A stretch of 64,000 nt of DNA from Clostridia bacterium (GTDB lineage Bacteria > Bacillota > Clostridia > Oscillospirales > Acutalibacteraceae): the NCBI GenBank assembly GCA_017626295.1, contig JAGAJB010000015.1:84749-148748 (forward strand), read 5' to 3'. The first letter of the stretch is position 1; every line of letters begins with the position of its first letter. A model generated the notes under the pieces. It worked only from the letters and a program-made list of their open reading frames with translations. It did no database searches and had not been told where the DNA came from. The position numbers and the translations under genes are program-made. Positions 8,062-15,909 of the stretch are shown here, piece after piece.

Positions 8062-8712
8062 CTATTTATTCGCGTTTATTGTAAATGTCGCACCCCAGTT
8101 GTTCAGCACCTGGGCGGAAGAAAATCCTGCTTCAAGCAAGGCTTCAGTTTCGTGTTCAACAGTTAGTGGGGTGTCATAATGATAAAATTCATTATCATCA
8201 ATTCCTTGTTCCTTTTTAAGACGGAGCAATTCGTTTCGGAAGGCTTGCTCGTCTTCATCATTCAATGCAAAATAATCGGTAAGAATAAAATATCCGCCAT
8301 CTTTTAATGCTTTGAAAAGCTTTGTATAAAGCGGTATCTTTTCTTCTTTTGTGAAGTGGTGCAGAGACTCTACTGATACTGCTGCATCAAAAGCATTTTC
8401 ATCAAATGGAACATCAAAATATGAACCACATATCAGGGTTAAATCCTTTTCGGGAAACTTATTTTTCAATGCATTTAACATTGATTCTGTCAGGTCAATA
8501 CCTGTTACTCTTGCAGATGGGTTGAGTCTGAAATAATGCTCCAATTCCAAACCCGTACCACAACCTAAATCAAGTATTTTTGCACCAACGGTCTTTGGCA
8601 AACAATCGGCTGTAAACGGATAAAACACATCAGACGATTCTATAGTGGTCATCATATGTTCATCATAACCATCTAACCGTTTATTAAAAAATTCATTCAT
8701 CTTTTCAAGCAT
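8062..8712 (-). CDS. Class I SAM-dependent methyltransferase
   Basis: 216 residues. Motif I is ILDLGCGTGLELEHYF, followed by VTGIDLTESML (acidic residue that binds the SAM ribose) and VSVESLHHFTKEEK (motif for the catalytic loop of the small-molecule type). It resembles the Methyltransf_25/11 group and ends in a short strand-rich tail. The reading frame overlaps the end of the preceding GNAT gene by 16 bp, so translation is coupled. ATG 8712 has GAGG rather far upstream; the ATG four codons later is also possible. Substrate unknown. Confidence 0.85.
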   Translation of the reverse strand: MLEKMNEFFNKRLDGYDEHMMTTIESSDVFYPFTADCLPKTVGAKILDLGCGTGLELEHYFRLNPSARVTGIDLTESMLNALKNKFPEKDLTLICGSYFDVPFDENAFDAAVSVESLHHFTKEEKIPLYTKLFKALKDGGYFILTDYFALNDEDEQAFRNELLRLKKEQGIDDNEFYHYDTPLTVEHETEALLEAGFSSAQVLNNWGATFTINANK

Positions 8713-9149
8713 AATTTATATATCCTCTGTTTCTCCATATCCTCTCGATATGCAAAATAATCTTTTGGTGGTTTCACTATCTCGATAAGTTCAGCTCCAA
8801 GTTTTTCAATTGTTTTATACGAAGCAATATTGCTTTCGTCACAAGTCAATATCAACTCACGCATACTATGTGCTTTTGCCACCTGCAACACAAGTTTACA
8901 CGCTTTGTATGCATAATTGTTACCACGGTTTTCCTTATCAATTTCGTAACCGATATGTCCGTTGTAATATGAATGATAATTATTACCTATACGAATGCTT
9001 ATCTTTCCAATAGGCGTATCACCAACACAAATATCGTAGTAATAAAATGGTAACAACTCATCATCACCTTGATATTTTTGAGAAATTCTTAATGTAATTT
9101 CACCGTCAGATAAAATATCAAAATCATTTAAAAACTCAAATTTTGTCAT
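8697..9149 (-). CDS. GNAT-family N-acetyltransferase, RimJ/RimL-like
   Basis: 150 residues, a single GNAT domain. GHIGYEIDKENRGNNYAYKA is motif A in the RimJ-like form, and the next part, ELILTCDESNIASYKTIEKLG, is the motif B region where N-x-x-S is normal. The end GAELIEIVKPPKD is the last strand. AAGAGGAG precedes the ATG. It sits between a DinB-like gene and a methyltransferase with overlaps or small gaps on both sides. The target may be a small molecule or a protein N-terminus; sequence alone does not decide. Confidence 0.85.
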   Translation of the reverse strand: MTKFEFLNDFDILSDGEITLRISQKYQGDDELLPFYYYDICVGDTPIGKISIRIGNNYHSYYNGHIGYEIDKENRGNNYAYKACKLVLQVAKAHSMRELILTCDESNIASYKTIEKLGAELIEIVKPPKDYFAYREDMEKQRIYKLCLKR

Positions 9150-9166
9150 TTGAAACTCCTCTTAAA

Positions 9167-9670
9167 TCATTCCCATAATCCTGATGTTGATTTACCGCTT
9201 TTACCTGTAATACCAACAACTCTCGGCCACTGGTTAGTTTCAATTATTGTAGTTGCGTTTATGTTTCCTAAATGTGCATAGAAATGACGGAACTGCGACA
9301 TTATCAAGCCAAGTCGGTTTTGGTTACAACCGGTTGGTATCTCATACAACATTACATCGTCAAGGCTGTTCAGATAATCTGTAATTTTTGCTTTTATGCT
9401 TTGCAAATACTCCTGCAACTGCTCTTTTGACAACGTTTCTTCACTTGCGATATCAAGAGAGTTTAAATTCTCCGTATGAAATGTTGGATGTTCATATTCT
9501 TTAGGATTTATGTACCATTGGTCTAAACTGTGTAACATATGGTAACAGTGTTTCCAAATCGGCATATCGCAGAGAACATAGTCCATATTGCAGGTCTGAA
9601 GCATTATATCTGCATTAATAAACATTGTTTCGGTATTCAGTTTTATTGTATTTACTAAATCACATCTCAT
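9167..9670 (-). CDS. DinB-like helical-bundle protein
   Basis: 167 residues from the ATG at 9670, which has AGGAG nine bases upstream; a reading frame seven codons longer has no ribosome site. The pattern IWKHCYHMLHSLDQWYINP early and QFRHFYAHLGNIN late places paired His residues in a four-helix bundle, as in DinB/YfiT metal-dependent proteins (thiol transferases in some members). Helices fill nearly the whole length. It follows the nucleotidyltransferase-GNAT fusion after 26 bp. Role within the array is unknown; thiol or drug modification is a guess from the family. Confidence 0.7.
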   Translation of the reverse strand: MRCDLVNTIKLNTETMFINADIMLQTCNMDYVLCDMPIWKHCYHMLHSLDQWYINPKEYEHPTFHTENLNSLDIASEETLSKEQLQEYLQSIKAKITDYLNSLDDVMLYEIPTGCNQNRLGLIMSQFRHFYAHLGNINATTIIETNQWPRVVGITGKSGKSTSGLWE

Positions 9671-9696
9671 ATATATCGCTCCTAATATCAATTCGG

Positions 9697-10620
9697 CTAT
9701 CTTCTTAATAACAAATCATATTCATAACTGTCACCCTGATAACTTTCTTTTATTCTTGCAATAGGTTCTTTAAAGCCGTTCTTTTCGTACATATAACGAG
9801 CTCTTGCATTGTCATCTTCAACACCTACTGTAAACTCACTATATCCATTTTCTTTTAGCATGGTTAACACATTTTCAAGCAAATATGAGCCTAAGCCTTT
9901 ACCTTGATAGTTTTCGTGGATACGAAACGCATATAAATATGCTCGTTTGCCTTTTTCAGCAAACCGCTCATCATCACTAACGTATTTCGCTCTCACTTCA
10001 CCAATAATCTTTTTACCATCAAACAAAGCGAAAATATCAATAACACCATTTTCAATATCTCTTGTATTTTCGGTAATCATTTCATTGACATCTTTATAAT
10101 TAAAAAGAGTTGTCAGCATAGAAAGTTCGGTTACTTTAAGTTTTATGACAGAGTACAGTTTCTTCTTTATGAACTCAATTTTCTGATTATCCTGCTTTTC
10201 TTTAACATTCATTCTATAACCATCTAATGAAGATTTTTGATAAACTTTCAGATATTGTGCTAGTGATAAAAGCATAAATTTAGTTCCTGATATATTGCGA
10301 ATTTCAATATCGCAAACATCAATATCCGCAAACTCTTTCAATCCATCAATTGAAGCATAGGAATAATCAACATCATCCTTACAAAATGTGTGTTCATGTT
10401 CATCAATTAATGTATATCCGTGACTTTCCAGGAAGGATTTGAATTCTTTCCATTTGTCGCCTGTTACAAACACTTGTGGAATAAGGATATCAATATCATC
10501 TACATTTAATGATGTGTTTGTTAAAACTTCTAATCCTAACGAGCCATAAAGCAACGGAACAATATTAAATTTGTCATTAAGCATTTCTGCGTTTTCTAAA
10601 AAACAATTAAACTTCGTCAT
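9697..10620 (-). CDS. Nucleotidyltransferase-like domain fused to a GNAT acetyltransferase
   Basis: 307 residues with two domains. The first 150 look like an NTase fold: LLYGSLGLEVLTN supplies the GS motif and VDDIDILIP the D-x-D metal pair, as in small-substrate nucleotidyltransferases. From about residue 160 a GNAT domain follows: AFRIHENYQGKGLGSYLLEN (motif A, Q-G-K-G-L-G) and DDNARARYMYEKNGF (motif B). AGGGTG precedes the ATG. This combination could modify a substrate in two ways or use one half for binding. Family members of the first part are sometimes misannotated as phosphoribosylanthranilate isomerase, for which I see no evidence. It lies in the array with 26 bp and 11 bp gaps. Confidence 0.75.
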   Translation of the reverse strand: MTKFNCFLENAEMLNDKFNIVPLLYGSLGLEVLTNTSLNVDDIDILIPQVFVTGDKWKEFKSFLESHGYTLIDEHEHTFCKDDVDYSYASIDGLKEFADIDVCDIEIRNISGTKFMLLSLAQYLKVYQKSSLDGYRMNVKEKQDNQKIEFIKKKLYSVIKLKVTELSMLTTLFNYKDVNEMITENTRDIENGVIDIFALFDGKKIIGEVRAKYVSDDERFAEKGKRAYLYAFRIHENYQGKGLGSYLLENVLTMLKENGYSEFTVGVEDDNARARYMYEKNGFKEPIARIKESYQGDSYEYDLLLRR

Positions 10621-10631
10621 ATTACACCCTG

Positions 10632-11183
10632 TTACAAATCAAATCTTTCTTTTATCATTTTAGCAACAACATCCGGTGCCAAGTTTGAGTTATCAATTTT
10701 GATATAATTCGGTAATGTTATTTCACCATCATAACTTTCTGTACGATATTTTTTGTCGGTATCAAGCAAATTCTTTCTTGCAAAATCAAGGTTACGTTTT
10801 GACGGTTTATTGTTAAGTCTGTTTTCAGTTGAGTTTCGCTCTAACCTGATTTCCTGAGTAGCAACAAGTTCAACATAATAAACTTCTGCACCTTGCTCTT
10901 TGAACAAATCAGAAACATATTTTATGTAATCCCAATCACCTTGGTGGTCAAGCGCCCATACATAAGTGAATATCATTCCGTAATTGTTGCTCTTTGAAAA
11001 CTCTTCAAAGAAAACTTGACGCAGTCTGTGTACCGTTTTACCCTCATAATATCCGAAAATCTCTATAACAGGTTCAATAGTCATATGATTATGAAACAGT
11101 TTTAAGTCTGTGATTTTTGCAAGCTCCTGTCCAACCGTCATTTTACCGACAGCCAAGTTGCCGAATATTACAACTAATTTCAT
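10632..11183 (-). CDS. P-loop kinase-like ATPase
   Basis: 183 residues. MKLVVIFGNLAVGKMTVGQE starts with a Walker A motif G-x4-G-K-M-T. A lid-like region with RNSTENRLNNKPSKR is arginine-rich, as in small nucleoside or shikimate kinase-type enzymes and in AAA_18/AAA_33 families. FHNHMTIEP after the P-loop is typical for a clade of bacterial proteins annotated only as shikimate kinase-like. No membrane segments. AAGGAT precedes the ATG. The likely reaction is ATP-dependent phosphorylation of a small molecule; substrate unknown. It sits 11 bp before the NTase-GNAT fusion. Confidence 0.75.
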   Translation of the reverse strand: MKLVVIFGNLAVGKMTVGQELAKITDLKLFHNHMTIEPVIEIFGYYEGKTVHRLRQVFFEEFSKSNNYGMIFTYVWALDHQGDWDYIKYVSDLFKEQGAEVYYVELVATQEIRLERNSTENRLNNKPSKRNLDFARKNLLDTDKKYRTESYDGEITLPNYIKIDNSNLAPDVVAKMIKERFDL

Positions 11184-11209
11184 AGTATCAAATCCTTTTC
11201 AAACTAAAT

Positions 11210-11689
11210 TTATCCCCTTGTTATTACATCTATTTCATCTTCATCCGGTACTTCAAATATTGAAGCAAATTTTTCAGCGAGATTATCGTCAATATAATAG
11301 GCGTTTGTTTCTTTGGCTAATATTGCATTGTTTCTTTTCTTTAAGCGAGCCTTCCAGATTTCATCGCTGATATCAATGTAATGGAATTCGTACTCTATAT
11401 TTCGGCTATTATAGAACTCTCGGGCATAATCCCGTTCTTCCTTCATCCAGAAGCCCCAATCAAGAATAACATTGATTCCGACCTCTATGAGTTCCAATGA
11501 TTTATAGAATAAGTAGTTTTGTGTTCTTTCTACGTAATCATCGTGCTTATCGCCACAATGCTGACCGAACAAAGCAAGGGTAATTTCGTCTGTAGAGAGC
11601 AATACAGCATTGTTCTTAACACGCAACTGCTCAGCATATGTACTTTTTCCGCTGCAGATTTTACCGCAGATTAAATATACTTTTGCCAT
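11210..11689 (-). CDS. Zeta-toxin/AAA_33-like P-loop kinase
   Basis: 159 residues from the ATG at 11689, chosen because AAGAAGGTG lies about seven bases upstream; the GTG three codons earlier overlaps that site. MAKVYLICGKICSGKSTYAE contains the Walker A G-K-I-C-S-G-K-S-T. VILDWGFWMKEERDYAREF holds the Walker B-like D and a following catalytic region seen in AAA_33 kinases and chloramphenicol phosphotransferase-like proteins. The tail is acidic (FEVPDEDEIDVITRG). It lies 26 bp before the other P-loop kinase and 15 bp behind a GNAT gene. Substrate not determined. Confidence 0.75.
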   Translation of the reverse strand: MAKVYLICGKICSGKSTYAEQLRVKNNAVLLSTDEITLALFGQHCGDKHDDYVERTQNYLFYKSLELIEVGINVILDWGFWMKEERDYAREFYNSRNIEYEFHYIDISDEIWKARLKKRNNAILAKETNAYYIDDNLAEKFASIFEVPDEDEIDVITRG

Positions 11690-11704
11690 AAGCAACACCT
11701 TCTT

Positions 11705-12163
11705 TTATAATTTACAATACATCTCCTGAGCTTTTGGTATAAAACCAAGATTCTCATAAAGTTTGATTGCTCCGGGATTGTTCACAAGGACATCAAGATT
11801 TATAAAACTGCAATTTTGTTCGTTTGCCCAGTCCTTTGCTGAATTCATAAGAGCTGTGGCGAAGCCTTTATTTCTGTGCGCTTTCGTTACAATTATATCC
11901 ATTATGTAACAATACTTACCGGGAATCATAAAGTCAAAACCAGGTCTTTCCTTTGCCTGAAGCAAAATAAAACCAACAACTGTACCATCATTTTCGTAAA
12001 CAAGGATATCAGAATCATCATTCGAAATCGTTTTTTCAAGGAACTCTATGCTTTGGTCGCCCTCTTTTATAAAATCAGGTATCAGTTTTGCCATTTCCCT
12101 GAATTGCTCACGATATAATTCTGATATTGCAGGTATATCATCGTGTGTTGCTTTTCTTATCAT
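11705..12163 (-). CDS. GNAT-family N-acetyltransferase
   Basis: 152 residues from the ATG at 12163, supported by AGGAG seven bases upstream. YIMDIIVTKAHRNKGFATAL is motif A (R-N-K-G-F-A) and NLDVLVNNPGAIKLYENLGF is motif B with the N-x-x-A-x-x-x-Y-E-x-x-G-F signature. The last residues, PKAQEMYCKL, match the small-molecule type. Its start overlaps the stop of the APH-like gene by 4 bp (ATGA), so the two are translationally coupled, which suggests a shared substrate class or simple operon packing. Confidence 0.9.
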   Translation of the reverse strand: MIRKATHDDIPAISELYREQFREMAKLIPDFIKEGDQSIEFLEKTISNDDSDILVYENDGTVVGFILLQAKERPGFDFMIPGKYCYIMDIIVTKAHRNKGFATALMNSAKDWANEQNCSFINLDVLVNNPGAIKLYENLGFIPKAQEMYCKL

Positions 12164-13035
12164 AATTGTTCTCCTTTTATATACCAACTCGGCACGGGAT
12201 TCTGCATATTGTCATACCAATCCAGAACATCCTTTGCCTGATTGAGCATTGTCTGAACTTCACCGTCACCAAAAGGAATTGCCCAAGGAAGAGAAGTGAT
12301 TGTACCAAGGCTGATATACAACGCAAGAAGTTTCCAAAACTCCATAGGCACATCATTATCAAAATATCCGTTGACCATACCCGAAGCGAAAAGCGGAGAA
12401 GCCTGTGCACACCAAGTGATGCTTTTGAACTCTTCCCACGGGTCGCCGAAATCGTAGCGGTCAAAGTCGATAATAACAACCTTTCCGTTTTCTATCATCA
12501 TATTGCCGATGTGATAATCACCGTGCTGATAACATTGCGATCTGTTTTTCAGTAAATGTCGGTTTTCTTCTATGTAGTCAATGATGTATTCTGCACCGTC
12601 AAACTTTATAGGACAGTCACTATACATCTGTATTTTTCTGTCCATTTTCTTGTTAAAACGGATTTCCCAATCAGGTTGGTCTGCAGGAGCAGGGATTGAA
12701 TGAATTTTCTTCAGAATTCTACCTGCTTCAAGTCCAAATGCATATTGCTCTGAATCTGCAAGAAGAGGCACAACCTCATTGGCATCCTTGCCGTCAATCC
12801 AAGTTTGCAAAGTGTAAACACCCTCGTCACACTTGCCGAAATCAACGGGCTTGCACATAGGAATACCAAGTTTCGCAACTTCTTGCTGCATACGAAACAT
12901 ATTCTCACGGTTTGTACTCTTTTCAGAAGGTGTTACACGAAGAAGATATTTTGTGCCATCAGCAGTAGTAACACAGTATTTCTTGTCACCCGACCAACCG
13001 TTGTTTATAGGTTCTTTTGATATAAAATTCAACAT
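12160..13035 (-). CDS. Aminoglycoside phosphotransferase (APH)-family kinase
   Basis: 291 residues from the ATG at 13035, chosen because AGGAG lies five bases upstream. The kinase-like C-lobe has QHGDYHIGNMM, the H-G-D-x-H-x-x-N catalytic loop, and VVIIDFDRYDFGDPWEE, the metal-binding D. The N-lobe holds YLLRVTPSE for nucleotide binding. Members phosphorylate small hydroxyl compounds, including aminoglycosides and macrolides, but most are of unknown substrate. It is the last gene before the divergent toxin-antitoxin promoter and is coupled to the GNAT gene behind it. Resistance is possible but not shown. Confidence 0.85.
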   Translation of the reverse strand: MLNFISKEPINNGWSGDKKYCVTTADGTKYLLRVTPSEKSTNRENMFRMQQEVAKLGIPMCKPVDFGKCDEGVYTLQTWIDGKDANEVVPLLADSEQYAFGLEAGRILKKIHSIPAPADQPDWEIRFNKKMDRKIQMYSDCPIKFDGAEYIIDYIEENRHLLKNRSQCYQHGDYHIGNMMIENGKVVIIDFDRYDFGDPWEEFKSITWCAQASPLFASGMVNGYFDNDVPMEFWKLLALYISLGTITSLPWAIPFGDGEVQTMLNQAKDVLDWYDNMQNPVPSWYIKGEQL

Positions 13036-13055
13036 TTTTGCTCCTTTAAAACTTA

Positions 13056-13084
13056 TTGACATTGTAGTATAATTCATATATAAT
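13056..13084 (+). promoter_or_regulatory. Perfect consensus promoter of the toxin-antitoxin pair
   Basis: TTGACA at 13056-13061 and TATAAT at 13079-13084 with 17 bp between. All twelve box positions match consensus. Confidence 0.85.
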
Positions 13085-13117
13085 TTAGTTAGAATAGTGC
13101 TACAAGGAGTTGATTTT

Positions 13118-13396
13118 ATGAATATTCGTCCATCAGCAGCAATCAGACAAAACTATAATGAAATTTCCGAATTTTGTAAAAAATCCGGAGAACCTGTTTA
13201 CCTTACTAAAAATGGCGAAGGTGACTTAGTTGTCATGGATATTGAATCCTTTACAAAGCGTGAAAAGATGCTTAAACTCCGAGAAGATCTTCTCGCTGTG
13301 GAAGAGGCAAGATTAAATGGAGAAAAAGGATTTTCAATTGATGAGGTTGCAACAGCGATGGAAACCGCAATTTCGGGGGTCCTCAATGAAAAGTGA
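13118..13396 (+). CDS. Phd/YefM-type antitoxin
   Basis: 92 residues from the ATG at 13118, which has AAGGAG eight bases upstream. IRPSAAIRQNYNEISEFCKK and EPVYLTKNGEGDLVVMDIES are the usual Phd/YefM fold: an N-terminal DNA-binding dimer with the L-T-K-N-G-x-G-D-L-V-V strand. The C-terminal helix (ARLNGEKGFSIDEVATAMET) would bind and block the toxin. The toxin start lies inside its last codons with an 11-bp overlap, the usual order of antitoxin first. It likely represses its own strong promoter together with the toxin. Confidence 0.9.
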   Translation: MNIRPSAAIRQNYNEISEFCKKSGEPVYLTKNGEGDLVVMDIESFTKREKMLKLREDLLAVEEARLNGEKGFSIDEVATAMETAISGVLNEK

Positions 13397-13700
13397 AACA
13401 TATTCTGTTATAGTCTCAAAAAAAGCAAAGGAAATGCTTGTTTCACACGCTGCTTTTTTAGCAAAGGTCAGTCCAAATGCAGCAAAAAATCGCGTCAAAG
13501 ATTTCAAAGAAACAGCATCATCCTTGAAAACCTTGCCAAACAGATGTCCTTGGCTTTCAGGCGAAAACATACCAAAACACCAATACAGATATATTGCTTT
13601 CGGGAAACGATACATGTTGGTTTACCAAATTGTTGATATGAATGTTTATGTGGATTATGTTATTGACTGTCGCCAGGATTACCAATGGCTATTTAACTAA
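13386..13700 (+). CDS. RelE/ParE-superfamily toxin
   Basis: 104 residues from the ATG at 13386. YSVIVSKKAKEMLVSHAAFL is the N-terminal strand-helix of RelE/ParE toxins, and GKRYMLVYQIVDMNVYVDYV followed by IDCRQDYQWLF is the C-terminal sheet with the conserved D-x-R-Q-D-Y-x-x-L end. In RelE-like members the target is mRNA in the ribosome; in ParE it is gyrase; this group with D-C-R-Q-D-Y is usually called RelE/ParE without proof. It is coupled to the antitoxin and followed by a terminator. Sitting inside the modifier array, it may stabilise the region. Confidence 0.9.
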   Translation: MKSETYSVIVSKKAKEMLVSHAAFLAKVSPNAAKNRVKDFKETASSLKTLPNRCPWLSGENIPKHQYRYIAFGKRYMLVYQIVDMNVYVDYVIDCRQDYQWLFN

Positions 13701-13732
13701 CCGAGAAGCTTCGGCTTTTCGGTTTTTCTTTT
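13699..13732 (+). terminator. Terminator of the toxin-antitoxin pair
   Basis: AACCGAGAAGC ttcg GCTTTTCGGTT is an 11-bp stem (one G-U) with a UUCG tetraloop, followed by TTTCTTTT. It overlaps the last base of the toxin stop codon region. The minus-strand side has no T-run. Confidence 0.85.
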
Positions 13733-13740
13733 GTCCAAGC

Positions 13741-14535
13741 TTACAAAATATTTTTCAACCATTCAACAGACTGCTTCAATCCGTCAATAGTTTTTGTTTC
13801 TAAAACCACACGGCAGTTTTGCTCTTTTGCAAGACTTAAATATTTTTCAATATTCATTTCACCTGTACCGAGTGCAAGGTGATTTTTTCTGCCTTGAGCA
13901 TCGTGCAAATGGATATGATGCAGGCGGTCTTTGTGTTTCATAATAAATTCTTCGTCTGTACCACCTATACCGTGATTATGTCCGACATCAAAAGACAAAG
14001 CAAAAACTTTACTTTCCAAAAGCAGTTCAATCGCTTCTTTTTGGAAATCCTCATATCCATCACAGTTTTCAATGCAGATTTTAATATCAGCATCACCTAT
14101 AGCAGTTTCGCACATATTCCTGAAATCAGTAATACTTTTAAGATACTGCTCTTTGTATTCAGAAAAAAGAAGCACTTTTCTGTCAGGTAAGGTGAAATAT
14201 ACACCTTTTGCCATATGCATATTCAAAACCTTAATATCAAGTTGCTTTGCGATTTTTATGGTATCAGCAACAGTTTTTATGTAGGCTTCTGCAACGTAAG
14301 AATTGAAATCGCTGACGTTCAGATTTTCGTCAAGGTGAATTGTGTAATAGATACCGTATTTATCAGCAATGCTTCTGAAATAATCAACATTAATTTTATC
14401 AAGCTGATATTGTGGCAGATTCATATTAAGTTCAATAAAATCAAGACCTAATTCTGCACACAGCTTGGCACATTCTTCAAGAGTACGTGTTTCAATTAAC
14501 GTGGGCATACCAAAGCTCATAATCCCTAATGCCAC
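13741..14535 (-). CDS. Sugar-phosphate isomerase/epimerase-like TIM-barrel protein
   Basis: About 264 residues. It has the AP-endonuclease-2/xylose-isomerase-like barrel: GLDFIELNMNLPQYQ, YYTIHLDENLNVSD, KVLNMHMAKG, ICIENCDGYE, LSFDVGHNHGIGG, HHIHLHDAQGRKNHLALG and VVLETK mark successive strands with His, Glu and Asp metal ligands. I suggest the GTG at 14535, with GAGG six bases upstream; an ATG at 14520 is too far from any ribosome site. It is the last gene of the left-running operon that starts at 18430 and lies 24 bp behind the peptidase-GNAT fusion. Substrate unknown; sugar or sugar-phosphate isomerisation is the common activity. Confidence 0.8.
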   Translation of the reverse strand: MALGIMSFGMPTLIETRTLEECAKLCAELGLDFIELNMNLPQYQLDKINVDYFRSIADKYGIYYTIHLDENLNVSDFNSYVAEAYIKTVADTIKIAKQLDIKVLNMHMAKGVYFTLPDRKVLLFSEYKEQYLKSITDFRNMCETAIGDADIKICIENCDGYEDFQKEAIELLLESKVFALSFDVGHNHGIGGTDEEFIMKHKDRLHHIHLHDAQGRKNHLALGTGEMNIEKYLSLAKEQNCRVVLETKTIDGLKQSVEWLKNIL

Positions 14536-14559
14536 TATAATCACCTCGCAAAATTTTAT

Positions 14560-15900
14560 TTAGTTATCACGCTTCAATTCCATAGAGATATTATTGAAGC
14601 CATCACATTTTGTTCTTTTCACGGCTTTAAAACCGAGTTTTTTCCAAAACGGATATCCGCTGACATTGTTATCTTGAACAGAAAGTTTTATTGAAGTGTA
14701 CCCTTCGGAAAAAGCATCTTCAAACACTGTATTCATAATCTTTGTACCAATAGAATTTTTTTGAAATCTTCTGTCTATTAAGAACAGACCCACATATAAT
14801 GTTGATGATTCCGGATATCCTTCAAGCAAAGACAAAAATGCTACCGGTTGTTGTCCTTTCGAAAAGCCAAGACAATAACACATTCCCGAAGGATAATTTT
14901 TAGCATATTCAATGGTATCAACACAATCTTGTTTTGTTGCAGGATGTCCGTCCGTAATCATATAATAATCTTCATTTGAATAAAAAACATTTTCATATTT
15001 GCTGAGATTTTCTAATGTCACCTGTTCAATTATGAATTCAGGAAAACTGTTCTGAAGATTGTTGCATAAAAAGATATGTTCAGCAAATTTTATATACTCT
15101 TTGTTAAGCGTTTTGTATTTCATATTTGCAATTTCTTTTAGGGAATAAGTTTGCATAAGATCTTCAACAAACCGACAACCAAGGAAATAACCTACATCTG
15201 AATGTCCGTTATATGAACACCAATCACCGAAAAAGTCTTGCACACTTTCTTTGTTATCAAGACGACGGAGATATTCTCTTTTTATTTGATTCTCATTTTT
15301 ATAGCACCAATCAAGCCAACCATCTTTATCTTGATGATAAAAATCATTGTCACCGCAAAGGATATGCTCGCAAACCATAGCAACACCTTCTTGATAAAGC
15401 TGTTGAATGGCTTTTCTTCGCTTTGTCAAATCAGGAATGTATAAATTGCCGTTCATTTTGTGCCACAAATGACCGATTTCGTGCAGAATCAGGGCACGCA
15501 TATTTGTTTCATCGCCCCAATTAAGCTCAATAATTTTCTCAATTCCGAGAAGAACGGTATTTTTGCCGTCAAGCGTGGTTGCCCATCCCGCACCACTACA
15601 AAGTCCGAGATACAATACTATGTTAATATCAGGCTCTTTGTCAAACAGCTTTGATAAATTATCATTCAGCGTATCAATAACTGTCTGAAAATTTCTGCTA
15701 ACAAAATCGATTTTTTCATTGTTCAAAGCATTTTCAAGAACAGGCAGAACATCCTTATTGAAATCATAACTCTTTGCATCATTTTCACATTTTGAGGGAA
15801 GCTCCTGTGATATTTCCCTTGCATATTTCCGCCATAAATCAATGCTGAATCCGTCAGCAAAAACTGATTTGATTTTATCGCAGGTATTTATGATTTTCAT
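14560..15900 (-). CDS. Zinc metallopeptidase-like domain fused to a GNAT acetyltransferase
   Basis: 446 residues. The N-terminal 290 residues resemble gluzincin-type zinc peptidases: ALILHEIGHLWHKMNG is H-E-x-x-H, and QLYQEGVAMVCEHIL supplies a third ligand about 30 residues later (E in Y-Q-E-G). No signal peptide is present, so it acts inside the cell. From about 300 a GNAT domain follows: VGLFLIDRRFQKNSIGTKIM (motif A) and SVQDNNVSGYPFWKKLGFKA (motif B). Such a combination is unusual. It could process a protein or peptide and acetylate it, or the first half may be a folded remnant of a protease. Only 9 bp separate it from the methyltransferase upstream. Confidence 0.75.
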   Translation of the reverse strand: MKIINTCDKIKSVFADGFSIDLWRKYAREISQELPSKCENDAKSYDFNKDVLPVLENALNNEKIDFVSRNFQTVIDTLNDNLSKLFDKEPDINIVLYLGLCSGAGWATTLDGKNTVLLGIEKIIELNWGDETNMRALILHEIGHLWHKMNGNLYIPDLTKRRKAIQQLYQEGVAMVCEHILCGDNDFYHQDKDGWLDWCYKNENQIKREYLRRLDNKESVQDFFGDWCSYNGHSDVGYFLGCRFVEDLMQTYSLKEIANMKYKTLNKEYIKFAEHIFLCNNLQNSFPEFIIEQVTLENLSKYENVFYSNEDYYMITDGHPATKQDCVDTIEYAKNYPSGMCYCLGFSKGQQPVAFLSLLEGYPESSTLYVGLFLIDRRFQKNSIGTKIMNTVFEDAFSEGYTSIKLSVQDNNVSGYPFWKKLGFKAVKRTKCDGFNNISMELKRDN

Positions 15901-15909
15901 TGTTTCACC

